Of a stretch of 52,500 bases of DNA, positions 19,660 to 30,861 are shown in pieces. The first letter of the stretch is position 1; each line of letters opens with the position of its first letter. Source of the DNA: Prionace glauca (taxonomy: Eukaryota > Chordata > Chondrichthyes > Carcharhiniformes > Carcharhinidae); NCBI GenBank assembly GCA_037974335.1, contig CM075760.1:71805324-71857823 (forward strand), in the 5' to 3' direction. Both the position numbers and the translations under genes were made by a program. The notes under the pieces are model-generated. The model made no database searches, had not been told where the DNA came from, and was given only the letters and a program-made list of their open reading frames with translations.

Positions 19660-19915
19660 TAAGGTCCAGATTGTAATAACTGAGAGAAGTTTCGGGCACA
19701 GTTTACTGATACAAGACCCAGATTATAAGACCTGAGAGAGTTTTAGGGTAGAGGTTACTGACTCACGGCGAACATTGTAATAACTGAGAGAGGTTTAGAG
19801 CAGTGGTTACTGATACAAGGCCCAGATTGTAATAACTGAGAGAGGTTTACAACAAAGAATACTGATACTAGGCTCAGACTGCAATAACTGAGAGAGGTTG
19901 AGTGCAGAGATTTTA
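19660..19915. repeat. Tandem repeat, ~50-60-bp unit
   Basis: Five diverged copies of a unit containing AGATTGTAATAACTGAGAGA, GGTTTAGAGCAGTGGTTACT and GATACAAGGC. Confidence 0.8.
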
Positions 19916-21829
19916 CTTTCATCATTTACCTACCATTCGTATTTAAGATTTTGCATTTCTGTGCATGTGCACGATCATCTCGTGGTCTGCATAAATCTTT
20001 GGCTCTGAGTTAATATATGTACAAGAGCGTTAATATACGCGTTCATATGCCTGTGTTGATTTATGTGGTTGTGTGTCTGCATTTGTGTGTATATTTTATT
20101 CTTCTGTCATCTTGCATTTATGGCTCTATTATTGTGTTAAGTCTATGTATATTTATTAATGTCACTCTTAACGGGTGCACATGTGTTTATGCCTATTGCT
20201 CTGTGTTAATTTCTGTCCTTCTAGCAATGTTTGTTTCCCTTTCTGTGTGCGTCTGTTTCCCCATGTGTCTGCGTGTGTATCTGTTAACATATATGTATTT
20301 ACGTGTTGATAGTTCTTCATAACGATGTCTTGAAGTTTTGCTTTGATATTTCGTAATGTGTGCTATGGTGTTATGTGCTGTAGGAGCATGAGAATGTTTG
20401 TGTCTACATGTTTGCATGCAAATGTTTTGCTGTCAGTTCATCTACATAAAGTCTGCTTATTTGTTTATTTTCATTTCCATATATGTTTGTTAACGTGTAT
20501 AACATTGTGTGTCTCTATATCCATATTCCTGTCAGCGTGAATGTGTGCTATTTGAGCATATGTTAGTGTTTGCGTATTTATGTGGATCTGAATGCATGCG
20601 TATCTGTCTGTGTTGTGCCTATGCATGTATGTGTTTGTGTTTGGGTCTGTGTACAGACTCACATAAATGTATGTACTTGTGTGATTTATGTGTATACATG
20701 TGCGTGCGTTTGTATATACTTGATTGTGTGCGTATGTTGCTGTGTTAATGCCTGTTTGTACAAGCATGAGTCGATATATTCGTGTGTGTGTGTGTGAGAG
20801 AGAGGGAGAATGTGTGTGTGTGTGCGTGCCGATGTTTATTTGTGTGTGGATGTATTTGTGCATGGGTGATTCTTTTTGTGTGAGTGTATTTGTGTTTATT
20901 TGTCTAAGTGTGTATTTTTGTTTAAGTATGTGTTCTCTATGAGTGCATTTGTGTGCGAATTCATATTTCTCTGCATGTGTGTTCGTTTGTGCAAGTATTG
21001 CATGCATCTATGTTGTGTTAAATTGTATCTTTGTGTATGCATGTATTTGTGGGGTTTTGTGCATGTGTATGAGTTGTGCATTTGTATGTTTCCGTGCATG
21101 TATTTGAATGCACCTTTCCGTATTTCTGTATTTGTGCATGGTTTCGTGTGTGCGTATTTGAATGTGTCCTTCTGTATTTATGTGCATATTTGTGAGTACG
21201 TGTATTTGTGCATGTATTTATGCATTTGTGTCGATGTGTGTGTGTGTGTGTGCGTGCGTGTGTGTGTGTGAGAGAGAGAGAGGGAGAATGTGTGTGTGTG
21301 TGCGTGCCGATGTTTATTTGTGTGTGGATGTATTTGTGTATGGGTGATTTTTTTGGGTGGGTGTATTTGTGTCTATTTGTTTAAGTGTGTATTTTTGTTT
21401 AAGTATGTGTTGTCTATGAGTGCATTTGTGTGCGCATTCATATTTCTCTGCATGTGTGATCGTTTGTGCAAGTATTGCATACATCTATGTTGTGTTAAAT
21501 TGTATCTTTGTGTATGGATGTATTTGTGTGTTTTTGTGCATGTGTATGAGTTGTGCATTTGTATGTTTCCGTGCATGTATTTGAATGCACCTTTCCGTAT
21601 TTCTGTATTTGTGCATGGTTTCGTGTGTACGTATTTGAATGTGTCCTTCTGTATTTGTGTGCATATTTGTGAGTACGTGTATTTGTGTATGTATTTATGC
21701 ATTTGTGTCGATGTGTGTGTGTGTGTGAGTGTGTGTTTGACTGTGTACGCCTATGTGTGTATTTATAATTGTGACAGTTTTGGCAATATTGTCAGTGTGT
21801 GTATTTTTAACTCTTGCTTCAAGTTTCAC
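19916..21829. repeat. TG-rich tract with 478-bp tandem duplication
   Basis: Long degenerate TGTGTG/TATTTG sequence. Positions about 20,785-21,262 and 21,263-21,740 are two copies of a ~478-bp unit, alike in order through GAGGGAGAATGTGTG, GTGCCGATGTTTATTTG, CTATGAGTGCATTTGTGTG and TCGATGTGTG. Cysteine- and valine-rich open frames here are artefacts of the TG bias. Confidence 0.85.
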
Positions 21830-22850
21830 CGGCAATCAATAACGAGACATGACCCAGTCAATACGAATAATGGAGCACATTTTCAATGTGTTGCTGTTTC
21901 AATTTATTTTGTGTGAGTGGCACCGTGATATCAGGAGAAAGAATAAAATAATTCATTGATGCATCTCAGAAAACTTATTGACAGAACAGTGAAAACCGGG
22001 GAGGATTCTATGACTTGTTTAATTTGTATTATGGGAAACCAATGCCAGCACATGAAAAAAAAATGTTGAAACATGTTTAAATTGTGTTGCGTAAGGTTAT
22101 GTGTATTACAATGATGAAGGTAATGATATTTAAATATCAGCACCGAGTAAACCGGAAGCTAATTTGCACTGTTGGCAACTTGTCCTTATAGTCGAGGGCT
22201 GGTCCCTTCCAAACACACTACTTGGGGAGAGGGAGGACAGGGAGCTCAGAGTTTCCCCCTCTCTACCCGGTGATGCAATGTATCTGATGGTTCTAACCAC
22301 TGAGGAGGTGGAGGTGCAGTGGATTAAATAATGGCATTCCTCCTCTTTCCATTGAGGAAGTTGTGGAGCATGGATTAGCTAATGATCCTCCCCCCTCTTT
22401 GTTGGGTGAGTAGGAATCTGGTAGGTTAACAATTTCACTCTCCCTCTCTCTGATGGGGGGATTGTTGCTCCATATTTCTGTGTGACCTTCACTTCAGTTC
22501 CCATTAGGTGTGGTGTAGCAGCAGAAAGCTGACATCAATGGATAAAGGCATGGACAATGAGAGAAGCAGGAACTCAGAAATAAACATGTTGTGCTTGTTT
22601 GACAGAAATGTTGAAATTGTCGGATTTTTCCTCAGCGGGAGGAAAGTCAGTGAAGTTACTTTGCAGAATCCTGTATGAATGTGCTTTACTCTGTATCTAA
22701 CCCAGGGTGTATCTGCCCTGGGTGCATTGGTTCAACAAGATTTGGGCCCCAGACCCTAAAATATCTGACTCAAACCAAAGATACATCATGGAAGTAAAAC
22801 AAAAAAAAACAATTAAACAATTGGGTATTTCATTGATTGTTAGAGGAAAA
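21830..22850. other. Region downstream of the IgM secretory exon
   Basis: Searched on the minus strand for the IgM membrane exons. No hydrophobic exon with the family ending (VTLFKVK type) was recognised. Otherwise no gene or named repeat. Confidence 0.4.
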
Positions 22851-22854
22851 TGTT

Positions 22855-22869
22855 TTTATTCTTTTTATT
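22855..22869 (-). terminator. Poly(A) signals of secreted IgM
   Basis: Two AATAAA hexamers on the minus strand (22,864-22,869 and 22,855-22,860), 28 and 37 bases after the CH4 stop. This is the position expected for the secretory poly(A) site. Confidence 0.7.
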
Positions 22870-22896
22870 GTAGTTTTTAATGGAGGTGAGTGACTC

Positions 22897-23288
22897 TCAT
22901 TGACATGAATTAACGGTGTCCATCAGTGCAAGGGAAATGTTCACAAAACTGGGTTTACCGCTGGATTTGTCAACTGTTCTGTTGATGATCTTCAAGGGGA
23001 TGGCTTCATGTCCCACCACACAGGAGTAAGAAGCGCCACTGGACCATTCCTCTGCTGCAATGGATAACAGGCTGTACATGAAGAAGGAGCTATCGCCGTT
23101 CTCCGCCACCACCTCGGTGTTCCTGTAGTTCCCGGGATTCACCGGCTTGTCGTTGACGGTCCATTTGACGAAGATCTCTCGGGGGGAGAAACCTCTCACT
23201 AAGCAGCTGAGGGAGACGAATCTCTGAGCGGAGACGTCTTCTGCCGAGGGCAGGAGGACAGAGACGGATGGTTTCCGCGGATTTGGAT
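22897..23288 (-). CDS. IgM heavy chain CH4 exon with secretory tail
   Basis: Last constant domain of secreted shark IgM. The exon starts after acceptor TTTTCTGCAG in phase 1 and reads [20 protein letters not shown] ... [20 protein letters not shown] ... [20 protein letters not shown], ending in the tail [20 protein letters not shown]. Visible are the intradomain cysteines, core Trp, an N-glycosylation site in the tail (NIS) and the penultimate cysteine used for polymer formation. At 22,957-22,958 an internal donor (AGCG|GTAAA, in the SSGKP codons) is the conserved splice site for the membrane form. The frame is open throughout. Confidence 0.95.
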
Positions 23289-23795
23289 CTGCAGAAAATG
23301 TACAATAAATGTCAATAAACTGAAGAATTTATGAGAGGATGGAACTGCTGGCTGGATATCAGAAAAAAATGTGCTTCGCTTTCGGTATTACTTTTCCATT
23401 TTTGACGTCCAGCTTGGGGGAGAGGTGAACACAATCGTTTTCTCAAATAACTCAGGGGGGCGGACTGGAAAGTTTCAGAAAGTTTACAGCACAAAATCAG
23501 TTATTCGACTCAAAAGATCTGTTTTTTTTTCTTTTAGTTTTCTGGTTTTTATACTCGACATCAGGCTCCTGCCTCCTTGTTTGATCTCAAACCAGTAACA
23601 TAACCTTCAGTTCACTTGTCATTCATTAACACATTAAATTTCCCCGTTGAAATATCTACCAGTCCAGGGTGTTTTAGTTAGTAGAATTTCCATTCAGGGG
23701 AGACCATTAATACACTGAACAATAAAAATTGACAAGCGCACTTAAACTGGAGATAGACACAGTGACGCATTTATTATTTCAATCTCTCAGCTCAC

Positions 23796-24104
23796 CTGTT
23801 TCCTTGTGGATGGATGTTCTTAAAGGAGTTGGCAGATCCTGATGGCTCACCACGCACTCAAACACAGCCCCTCTCTGCCAGGCTTGTGTGGAGATGTTTA
23901 ATGTGCTGATCAGGCTGCCAGGATCCTCTCCAGCCTTTTCGGCAATCTCTGATTTCAAATACTTCCTGTCTCGGATCCAGGACACGTTAACTCCATAAGG
24001 AGCATTGGAAATGATGCAGGTTAAAGTCACGGTCGTCTCCAGTAAGACCTGTTCTATTGGTGGTGGCTGTATCTTCATTGTGGTATCATGGCACTGGGGA
24101 GGAT
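23796..24104 (-). CDS. IgM heavy chain CH3 exon
   Basis: A 309-bp exon bounded by acceptor TTCATTCACAG and donor ACAG|GTGAG, phase 1 at both ends. It reads [60 protein letters not shown] and [20 protein letters not shown]. The C...W...C immunoglobulin core is complete, with glycosylation sites NVS and NIS. The extra cysteine in PPQC is likely inter-chain. It matches remembered shark IgM CH3. The intron to CH4 is 507 bp. Confidence 0.95.
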
Positions 24105-25603
24105 CTGTGAATGAAACATGAAAATCAACCCTAGTTCCCCTTCAGAAGAGCAGTATTCAGCGTGAAGGAGAAAAAGTCGCCTTCGAGATATTAATATCGC
24201 CTTTAAACTTCTATAGACGATGGCAAACCGGTTGCTCTGTGAAATTATTCTCTTTATGGCGGGGCAGGCTCGAAGGGCCAGATGGCCTACTCCTGCTCCT
24301 ATTTCTTATGTTCTTATTAAAATATTTTAGCAGCGGTATCATTCTCATGAATCAGCATTGCAGCATTCCCGAACAAACATACCATGTGAACTCAGGAACA
24401 AGGTATTGTCATTGATTTATAATAGGATGAATGCACTTTGCAGCATTTTACCCCTGTGCTGTGACCTGTGAATACAGAGTTGGCTTGGCCATAAAAGACA
24501 GAGGGTGGCAGTGGAGGCGTCATTTTCTGATTGAAGTTCGGTGACTAGTGTTGTTCCAGACGGTTCTGTACTGGGGCTCCTGCTGTTTGTGATATGATTG
24601 AGAAGAAGATGTTGCTGGTCTGATTAGAAAGTTTGTGGATGAAACAAAGATTGCTGGAGTTGCCGACAGTGATGAGCATTGTCAAGATAGATATATCTTT
24701 GTCAATGTTAATCACCATCTGCAACATAGGCAAGATATAGATAGGCTGGAAAATTGGGTGGAGAAATGGCAGATGGAATTTAATCCTGAAGAATGAGAAG
24801 TGATGCATTTTGGCAGATTTAATAGGGTGGGGGGGAGGCTATACAATAAATGGCAGAACCATCAGGAGTATAGGCACACAGAGGGACCTGGGTGTGCAAA
24901 TCAACAGATCCTTAAAGGTGGCAACTCAGCTGGAAAAGATAGTGAAGAAGGGATATGACATGCTTGCTTTTATTGGACTTGGCATAGAGTATAAACGTAG
25001 GCATACAATGTTGCAGTTACATAGAACGTTACTTAGACCACATTTGGATGACTGCATCCAGTTCTGGTGGTCACATTAACAGAAGGTCGTGGAAGCTTTG
25101 AGAGAGTGCAGAAAAGGTTTACCAGGATGTTGCCTGGTATGGAGGGTCTTCGCTATGAGATTCAGTAAGCTAGGGTTGTTCTTCCTGGAAAAAAGGGATG
25201 TTGACGGGCATAATAGAAGCTTATAAAATTATGAAGGGCATAGATAGGGTGAACAGTTGGAAGCTTTTTCCCAGGTGGAAGTGACAAACACAAAGTGTCA
25301 CAAGTTCAAGGTAAGGGACGGGGGCTGGCGGCAAGGTTCAATACTGATATGCGTATTTTACACAGAGGGCAAAGGGGCCCGGAATGCACTACCAAACAAG
25401 GTGGTTGAGGCAGACACTTTAGGATCATTTAAGACTTATCCAAGACTTAGAGATAGCCACACGAATAGACTGGAGATCGAGGGATACAACTAGATGGTCT
25501 AGTTAGGAACACATGATGGGTGCAAGCTTGGAGGACCGAAGGCCCTGCTCCTGTGCTGTATTGTTATTTGTTCTTTTTTTTTTGCTAGGATTGAGAATCT
25601 TAC
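24105..25603. other. CH2-CH3 intron, largely LINE
   Basis: A 1.5-kb intron. Positions 24,258-24,320 are a CR1-type 3' tail (GAAGGGCCAGATGGCCTACT, TTTCTTATGTTCTTA). Positions about 24,545-25,572 are a plus-strand CR1-type ORF2 fragment with 3' UTR (RTIRSIGTQRDLGVQINRSL, AFIGLGIEYKRR, ALPNKVVEADTLGSFK), frame-broken, antisense to the IgM gene. Confidence 0.8.
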
Positions 25604-25909
25604 CCTGAGATTCGCTGATGTTCTGACTCTGAGTGAGCTCTTGATGTGTGACCTGGCAGGTATAAACCGCTTTGCTGAACCATTCCCGAGCGGAGACTGT
25701 CAGCCGACTGCTGGCCGAGAAGTTCCCGTTCACTTGACAGCCGGGAGAGGTGACAATTCCTGAATCCATGGGTTCCCCATTCTTCAGCCACTTCACCGTC
25801 ATTGACTTTGGCTGGAAATCGATGATTGAACAGACGATGGTTGCAAATTTCCTGTGTGAGATTTCTTCACTGGAACTCACGGTGAGGATAACAGTTGGGG
25901 GGATGTCAC
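25604..25909 (-). CDS. IgM heavy chain CH2 exon
   Basis: A 306-bp exon between acceptor TTTGTTGAAG and donor CAGG|GTAAG, phase 1. It reads [60 protein letters not shown] and [20 protein letters not shown]. Canonical Ig cysteines and Trp are present, plus a cysteine in SPGC. Glycosylation sites are NFS and NIS. The frame is open. Splicing to CH1 creates a cysteine codon at the junction (IPC-DIPP), probably for the light-chain or hinge disulphide. Confidence 0.95.
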
Positions 25910-26876
25910 CTTCAACAAAGACATGTTTAGATATTATTGAAGTTTCAATTGACAACAAAAAAAATAGTTCTTTCATTTTAACACCAGAGCTGCCGATTTG
26001 AGAATTGTATCCCTGGTTTTGTTGAATTGGCAGGGGAATGGCGAATGGAATTCAACCGTCAAAAGTGCCACATTTGGGGAGGGCAAACAAATCAAGGGAA
26101 TAGTGAACACAATTGGAGGTTGCGAGGGATTGCAAGATCTTGGGGTACATGCCCACAGGTCCTTGTGGATGGTAGGACAGCTGAAGAAGTTGATCAAGCA
26201 AGTATTTCGGATTAATTCCTCTAATATGTGAGGTATTGAATATAATATCAGTGGTGCAATGATGGAGCTGTATAAAACAGTAGTTAGGCTACGTTTGGAT
26301 TTAGCTGCACCGTTCTGGCCACCATGTTGCAGGAATGACGAAATGACTCTGGAGAGAGATGAGGTTTACAGGAATGTTGCCAGGGCCTGAGAATTGCAGG
26401 CATGGGGCGAGATTGGATAGGCAGGAATTGTTCTCTTTAGAAAAAAGAGGAGGCTGAGATGTGACGTAATTGTGGTTCACAAAATTATAAGGAACGTAGG
26501 CAGAAATGATTCATTCCCCATGAGGAGGGCTCAATTTCCAGGGAACATGGTCTTTTCAAACGAATCTGGATCTGCATCTCAAGTACTTTTACCTGCAAAG
26601 CTACGAAGCAAGGACGGCTGGAAAGTGGGTTTAAAATGCATGGCTAGTTTCTTTATTCTCACTTCTGGCCAGCAGAGACATGATGGGCTAAATGGCCTCT
26701 TTCTTCACCGTAACCTTTCGATGGTTCCCTGGTTCTGAGCAACTTTTCAGTCAGTAGACATTTACCTGGATTTTACACAATTTAAATTTTTCAGAGTGCT
26801 ACAAATCAGTTATAACTAAAGCTTTATACTGTTCAATCACAACGTCCCTCTCTTAGCCAGATTTCACAACACTTAC
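25910..26876. other. CH1-CH2 intron with antisense LINE
   Basis: About 26,003-26,750 is a decayed plus-strand CR1-type LINE fragment (GGAATGGCGAATGGAATTCA, CAGGAATGTTGCCAGGGCCT, GACATGATGGGCTAAATGGC). The rest is plain intron. Confidence 0.7.
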
Positions 26877-27176
26877 ATGGTATTTTAACGCTCTTGACTG
26901 AGCCACTGTGTCGAACCTCGCAGTCAATATTGGGGCATTCTTCCGCTGAGTCGCTGATGGTTAACTGGCTGCTCAGGGTGTAGGTTCCCTGCGTGTTTCT
27001 CACTGATGGGTAAGTCTTAAACCCTGAGGTGATCTGCTGCCCATTTCTCTTCCAGATCAGTTTGGTGACATCCGAAGCGTAATCCATCGCCAAACATCCG
27101 TAGGTGACCGAGCCGTCGGAGTTGTGTTGCTGACAGGAGGAGACCAGGCTGTAGAGAGTGGGTGAAGATGGTGTTG
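26877..27176 (-). CDS. IgM heavy chain CH1 exon
   Basis: A 300-bp exon after acceptor TATTTTTTCCCAG, ending CCAT|GTAAGT, phase 1. It reads ATPSSPTLYSLVSSCQQHNS, DGSVTYGCLAMDYASDVTKL, IWKRNGQQITSGFKTYPSVR and YTLSSQLTISDSAEECPNID with CEVRHSG. It has the CH1-specific SPTLYSL start and the GCLAMDY strand of shark IgM. The CSLYxLVSSC cysteine is a candidate light-chain partner. The four CH exons together form an open IgM constant region. No J, D or V segment was recognised upstream (minus strand) in the remaining 25 kb. Confidence 0.95.
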
Positions 27177-27739
27177 CTGGGAAAAAATAGGCGATTGAAC
27201 AAGTCAGACTCTTATTTGTGTTTATTAAGTCATAAAACATGTTGCTACAAATATGTTTCTGTGTTCGATATAGCTCTTGGTGTTAAAGGGATCAAGAGAT
27301 ATGGGTAGTAGGTATGATCAGGATATTGGTGAGCCATGATCAAAGTGAATAGCGAAGCAGTCTCAAAGGGATGAATGGCCTAGTGCAGCTTCTGTTTTCT
27401 ATGCTTCTATCTCAAACATTAAATAGAATTACGATCTTATCCTCATATTTCCGGATTAAAACCTACATTCACCTTTGAGACTCCGTTCGTTCGATCAGTT
27501 GGGAATTGCTGTCTCTGTAGAAACTCATATCCCTGTCTCCACCTCTATCAGATTAGAAAAAAGGAAAAAAAATTCTGGTTTCCTCAAAATGACATATCAT
27601 TCATTGGATTAACAAAGAAGAGCAAAGATTTTCTCCATTATTGATGCCACTATTTATTTATCAAACAGCACTTTGTGATGAGCCGGTATTTATCTCTCAA
27701 ATAATAGCGCTCTGTGATGAAGAAATTTTCTCTTCATTC
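27177..27739. other. Upstream of CH1, no gene recognised
   Basis: Expected to be J-CH1 intron. No J segment (WGxGT with a 23-bp signal) was found on the minus strand. Confidence 0.4.
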
Positions 27740-27865
27740 ATATCATTCACTCACCTGATGAGGGAGCTCCAAAAGCTCGCGATTCCAAATAAACCTATTG
27801 GCTTTAACCTGGTGTTGTGAGAATCCTTACTGTGCCCACACAAACCTAACGCCGGCATCTCCACG
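27740..27865 (+). mobile_element. Penelope-like element end fragment
   Basis: TCACCTGATGAGGGAGCTCC, AAAAGCTCGCGATTCC, then AACCTGGTGTTGTGAGAATC and CTAACGCCGGCATCTCCACG. The hammerhead-like core is still visible as CTGATGA with a stem, but GAAA is lost. Confidence 0.65.
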
Positions 27866-28179
27866 CTAATTTTGGAAATTGCCTGTGTTCAACCTGATTG
27901 ATGCCCCTTCCTCTCTCCAACTCACTGCTTCTCACTCCACAAAACGAAGATTAGTGACTTTGCTTCAAAAATATCTACATAATCTACACTTACTCAATGA
28001 CCAGGAAAATCTAAATGTGATTACAGATTCAAATAAATGCAACATTGACTAATTGAAGGATCATATACTAATAGTAAGAGTTGGCCATTCGGGCCCTGAA
28101 GTCTCCTCCATCATTCACGGAGATTACAGATCATCATTGTGGTGCTAGCTCGGTTTTGCATCTCCTCACTCAGCCCATC
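27866..28179. other. Intergenic
   Basis: A possible LINE-tail remnant at about 28,078-28,130 (GTTGGCCATTCGGGCCCTGA). Nothing else. Confidence 0.35.
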
Positions 28180-28815
28180 GATCGTCCACTCTCTGCCAAT
28201 TTTCCCCAGCTTCTTGCACTTTTCCCGGGTTCTCTGCCATTCCTGATGGCTCACTTTCCCCTTTACCTGACTCTGTGCACTTCCACCTGTCTCTCTACAA
28301 TTCCCTCCAGCTCTGAGCCCTCTCCCTTGACTCTCTGCTCTTTTTCTCAGCTCACTACCCTTTCCATCAACTCCCTACCATTTTCCCCTGACTCTCTGCC
28401 CTTTCCCCTGGGCTCGCTGTGCTTTCTCTCGGCTATCGGCCCTTTCCCTTGGCTCTCTACCCTTCTCCCTGCCTCCCTGCCCTTTCCCTCGGCTCACTGC
28501 CCTTTCCCTTGGTTCTCTCCCCTTTCCCCAGTCTCTCTGTCCTTTCTCCCGTCTCTCTGCCTTTCTCCCATCTCTCTGCCTTTCTCCTGTCTCTCTGCCC
28601 TTTCTTCGGAATCTCTGCACTGTTCCCCCGGCTGTGTGCCCTTTCTGCCTGCTTTCTACACCCCCACCACCACCCCCTCGCTCCGGCTCTCTGCCCTTTC
28701 CCATGCCTCATGTTCTCCCCTGGTTCTTTGCCGTTGTCCCTTGTCCCGAGCCCCCAGCGGTTCCCTCCAGCTCTCTGCACTCCCAGGACAAATACCACAT
28801 TTGAATATCAAACTG
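28180..28815. repeat. CT-rich minisatellite
   Basis: Irregular units of about 19-25 bp such as CTCTCTGCCCTTTCCCTTGG. Open frames on both strands are repeat-driven. Confidence 0.8.
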
Positions 28816-29430
28816 CGACTTGAGATCTTTCTTCTCTCTCGTTGCAGACCTCCCCACACAGATTCAGTGAGAGAGAGAATGTGAGTGCTCGAGGATGAGT
28901 GATTGAATGAGTGAGAATGAATGAGTGATGGTGTGTGAGTGACAGAAGGTGGGTAAGTGAGGGTAGGTGAGTGAAGTTCCATGAGTGAAGATGAGTGATT
29001 GAGGGTGAGTAAACGAGGGTATGTGAGAGAGGGTGGGTCAGTGATGGTGGCTGAATGTGTGAGTGAAGGTGAGTGAGTGATTGTCTGTGAGCTAGAATGA
29101 AAGAATGAGTGATTAGTGGGATGTGTGAATGAAGGGAACATGATTGAGGTTCTGAGTGAGGGACGTTTATTGTGTGTGGATAGCTGAGAGAGGGTGAGTA
29201 CGAGAGGGTGAGTGCGAGAGGGTGGAAGAGTGATCAAGGGTGACTGAGTGAGTGAGTGTGAATGACGATGATCGAGTGAGGGTGAGTGAATGGGGTAAGT
29301 GGGGACGAGTGAGTGGGGATGCATGATTGGAGATGAATGTTTGGGGATGAATGAATGAGGTTGACTGAATGAGGGTGACTGAATGACGGTGACTGACCTA
29401 CTTCTGACCTCATGTTGGATGGAATGTGTC
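28816..29430. repeat. GAGTGA-rich degenerate simple repeat
   Basis: Units of GAGGGTGAGTGA with many variants between about 28,865 and 29,400. No gene. Confidence 0.8.
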
Positions 29431-29664
29431 ATTGATGAAGCAATAGAAGATTGTTGGTCCCAGAACAGCCCCCTGCCGAACTCCTGCAGTGATTTCTCAG
29501 CTTAGATGTTTGACCTCCAACAACCATCACCATCTTGCTTTGTGCTAAATATGACTCCAAACAGAGAAGAATTTCCAGCTGAAACGTATTCACTTGAGAT
29601 TTACTCGGGCTCCTCGATCCCACCCTCATTCCAATTTTATGGTGGGGGGGGGGAGGTGGTGGTG

Positions 29665-29985
29665 GGGGGTGCGCTGGCACAGTGATTAACGCTGCTGCGT
29701 CACTGTTGAATTCCCGATATGGGTTATCGTTTGTGGAGTTAGTAAATTCACCCCGTGTCTGCTTGGGTTTCCTTCGGGTTCTCCTGTTTCCTTCCAAAGT
29801 CCAAAGATGTGCGGATTCGGTGGATTGGCCATGCTAAATTGCCCCATTAGTTTCACGGAACTAGTTAGAGTAAATACATGTGGTTTTGGGAATAGGCTTT
29901 GGTGGGATTCTGTTGATGCGGACTCGATGTGCTGAATGCCCCCCTTCTGCACTGTTGGATGCTATGATTCTATTCTATGAAGTCA
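29665..29985 (+). mobile_element. tRNA-headed SINE, diverged
   Basis: GCTGGCACAGTGATTAACGC, GTGTCTGCTTGGGTTTCC, AGTCCAAAGATGTGCGG, GGATTGGCCATGCTAAATTG, and the end CTGCACTGTTGGATGCTATG. It is the same family as 11,183-11,380, here with its head. Confidence 0.85.
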
Positions 29986-30540
29986 AGGATAATCACTCCC
30001 ACGTATGTGTGATGGAAAGTGTGTAAGAGGGTGTTTGTGTGTATGTGCGCGCGCATGTGTGTGTGTGTCTGTGTGTGTGTGAGAGAGAGAGATGCGCGTG
30101 CAAGAGGCTTTGAGAGAGTGTATGTGAGACAACAGCGTTTGTGACAGAGTGTGGGAGAGAGAGTGTGTTTACGAGAGCGTGAGGCTGTGCTGATGTGAGT
30201 GTGTGTGTCTGCGTGGAAGAAAGAATGTGTGTGGGGAGTGTGCGTGTGAATGCTTTTGTGTATGAGGGTATGAGAGACTGATTGAGAGAGCGAGAGTTTG
30301 TATTTGTATTTGTAGTGGATGTAGACCGTGAGAGAAAGAGAATGTGTATGGGTGTGTGAGAGAGATCATATCAGAGAAAAAGTGTGCACATGTATGTGTG
30401 TATGTGTGAGAGAATATGCGAGTGTGTATGCGTGTATTTATGTGTGTGAGAGTGTGTGATGTGTGTAAGTCTCTATCTGGCTGATTCAGTCTGGAAAAAC
30501 ACACTCACTCCACACATACTCACCCACTCACACAGTCAGT
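29986..30540. repeat. GT/GA low-complexity tract
   Basis: Degenerate GTGTGAGAGAG sequence from about 30,005 to 30,470. No gene. Confidence 0.8.
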
Positions 30541-30814
30541 GGGAGTGACAAGTGAACACAACACGGACTGCGGGACAAGGGCTGGAAAAACATTTAAATC
30601 GTTCACAAGTCAGTCACAATTAAATAATTTCCTCTTTCCTCAATGGCCGAAATTTGTAAAAACTCAAGAAATTTGGCACAACCCAAGACAAAGCCATCCA
30701 CAAGATTATCCGCCCCCTCATTCACTATATTCACTCTCTCCCATCACTAAGAAAGCAGTGTCAGCAGTTTGTATTATATACAACATTCACTGCAGCAACT
30801 CACCAAGGCTCACC
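30541..30814. other. Intergenic
   Basis: No gene recognised. The final bases ACTGCAGCAACTCACCAAGG resemble part of a common shark SINE. Confidence 0.35.
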
Positions 30815-30861
30815 GCTGCAGCGCTGAGAGTGCCGAATGCTAACCACTAGACCACCAGAGA
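30815..30861 (-). pseudogene. tRNA-Glu (CTC)-like 5' fragment
   Basis: Minus strand reads TCTCTGGTGGTCTAGTGGTT AGCATTCGGCACTCTCAGCG, which matches vertebrate tRNA-Glu(CTC) from the acceptor stem through the anticodon loop (CTC in ACTCTCA). The T arm and 3' acceptor do not follow, so it is a partial tRNA pseudogene or a SINE head. Confidence 0.55.

Noticed and set aside
20017-21916. Cys/Val-rich frames resembling multi-pass membrane proteins.
   Set aside because: Driven by TGTGTG sequence. Both strands and all frames show similar artefacts.
22501-22620. A leucine-rich minus-strand stretch downstream of CH4 as a possible IgM membrane exon.
   Set aside because: It contains proline and charged interruptions, lacks the conserved family ending, and has no convincing acceptor.
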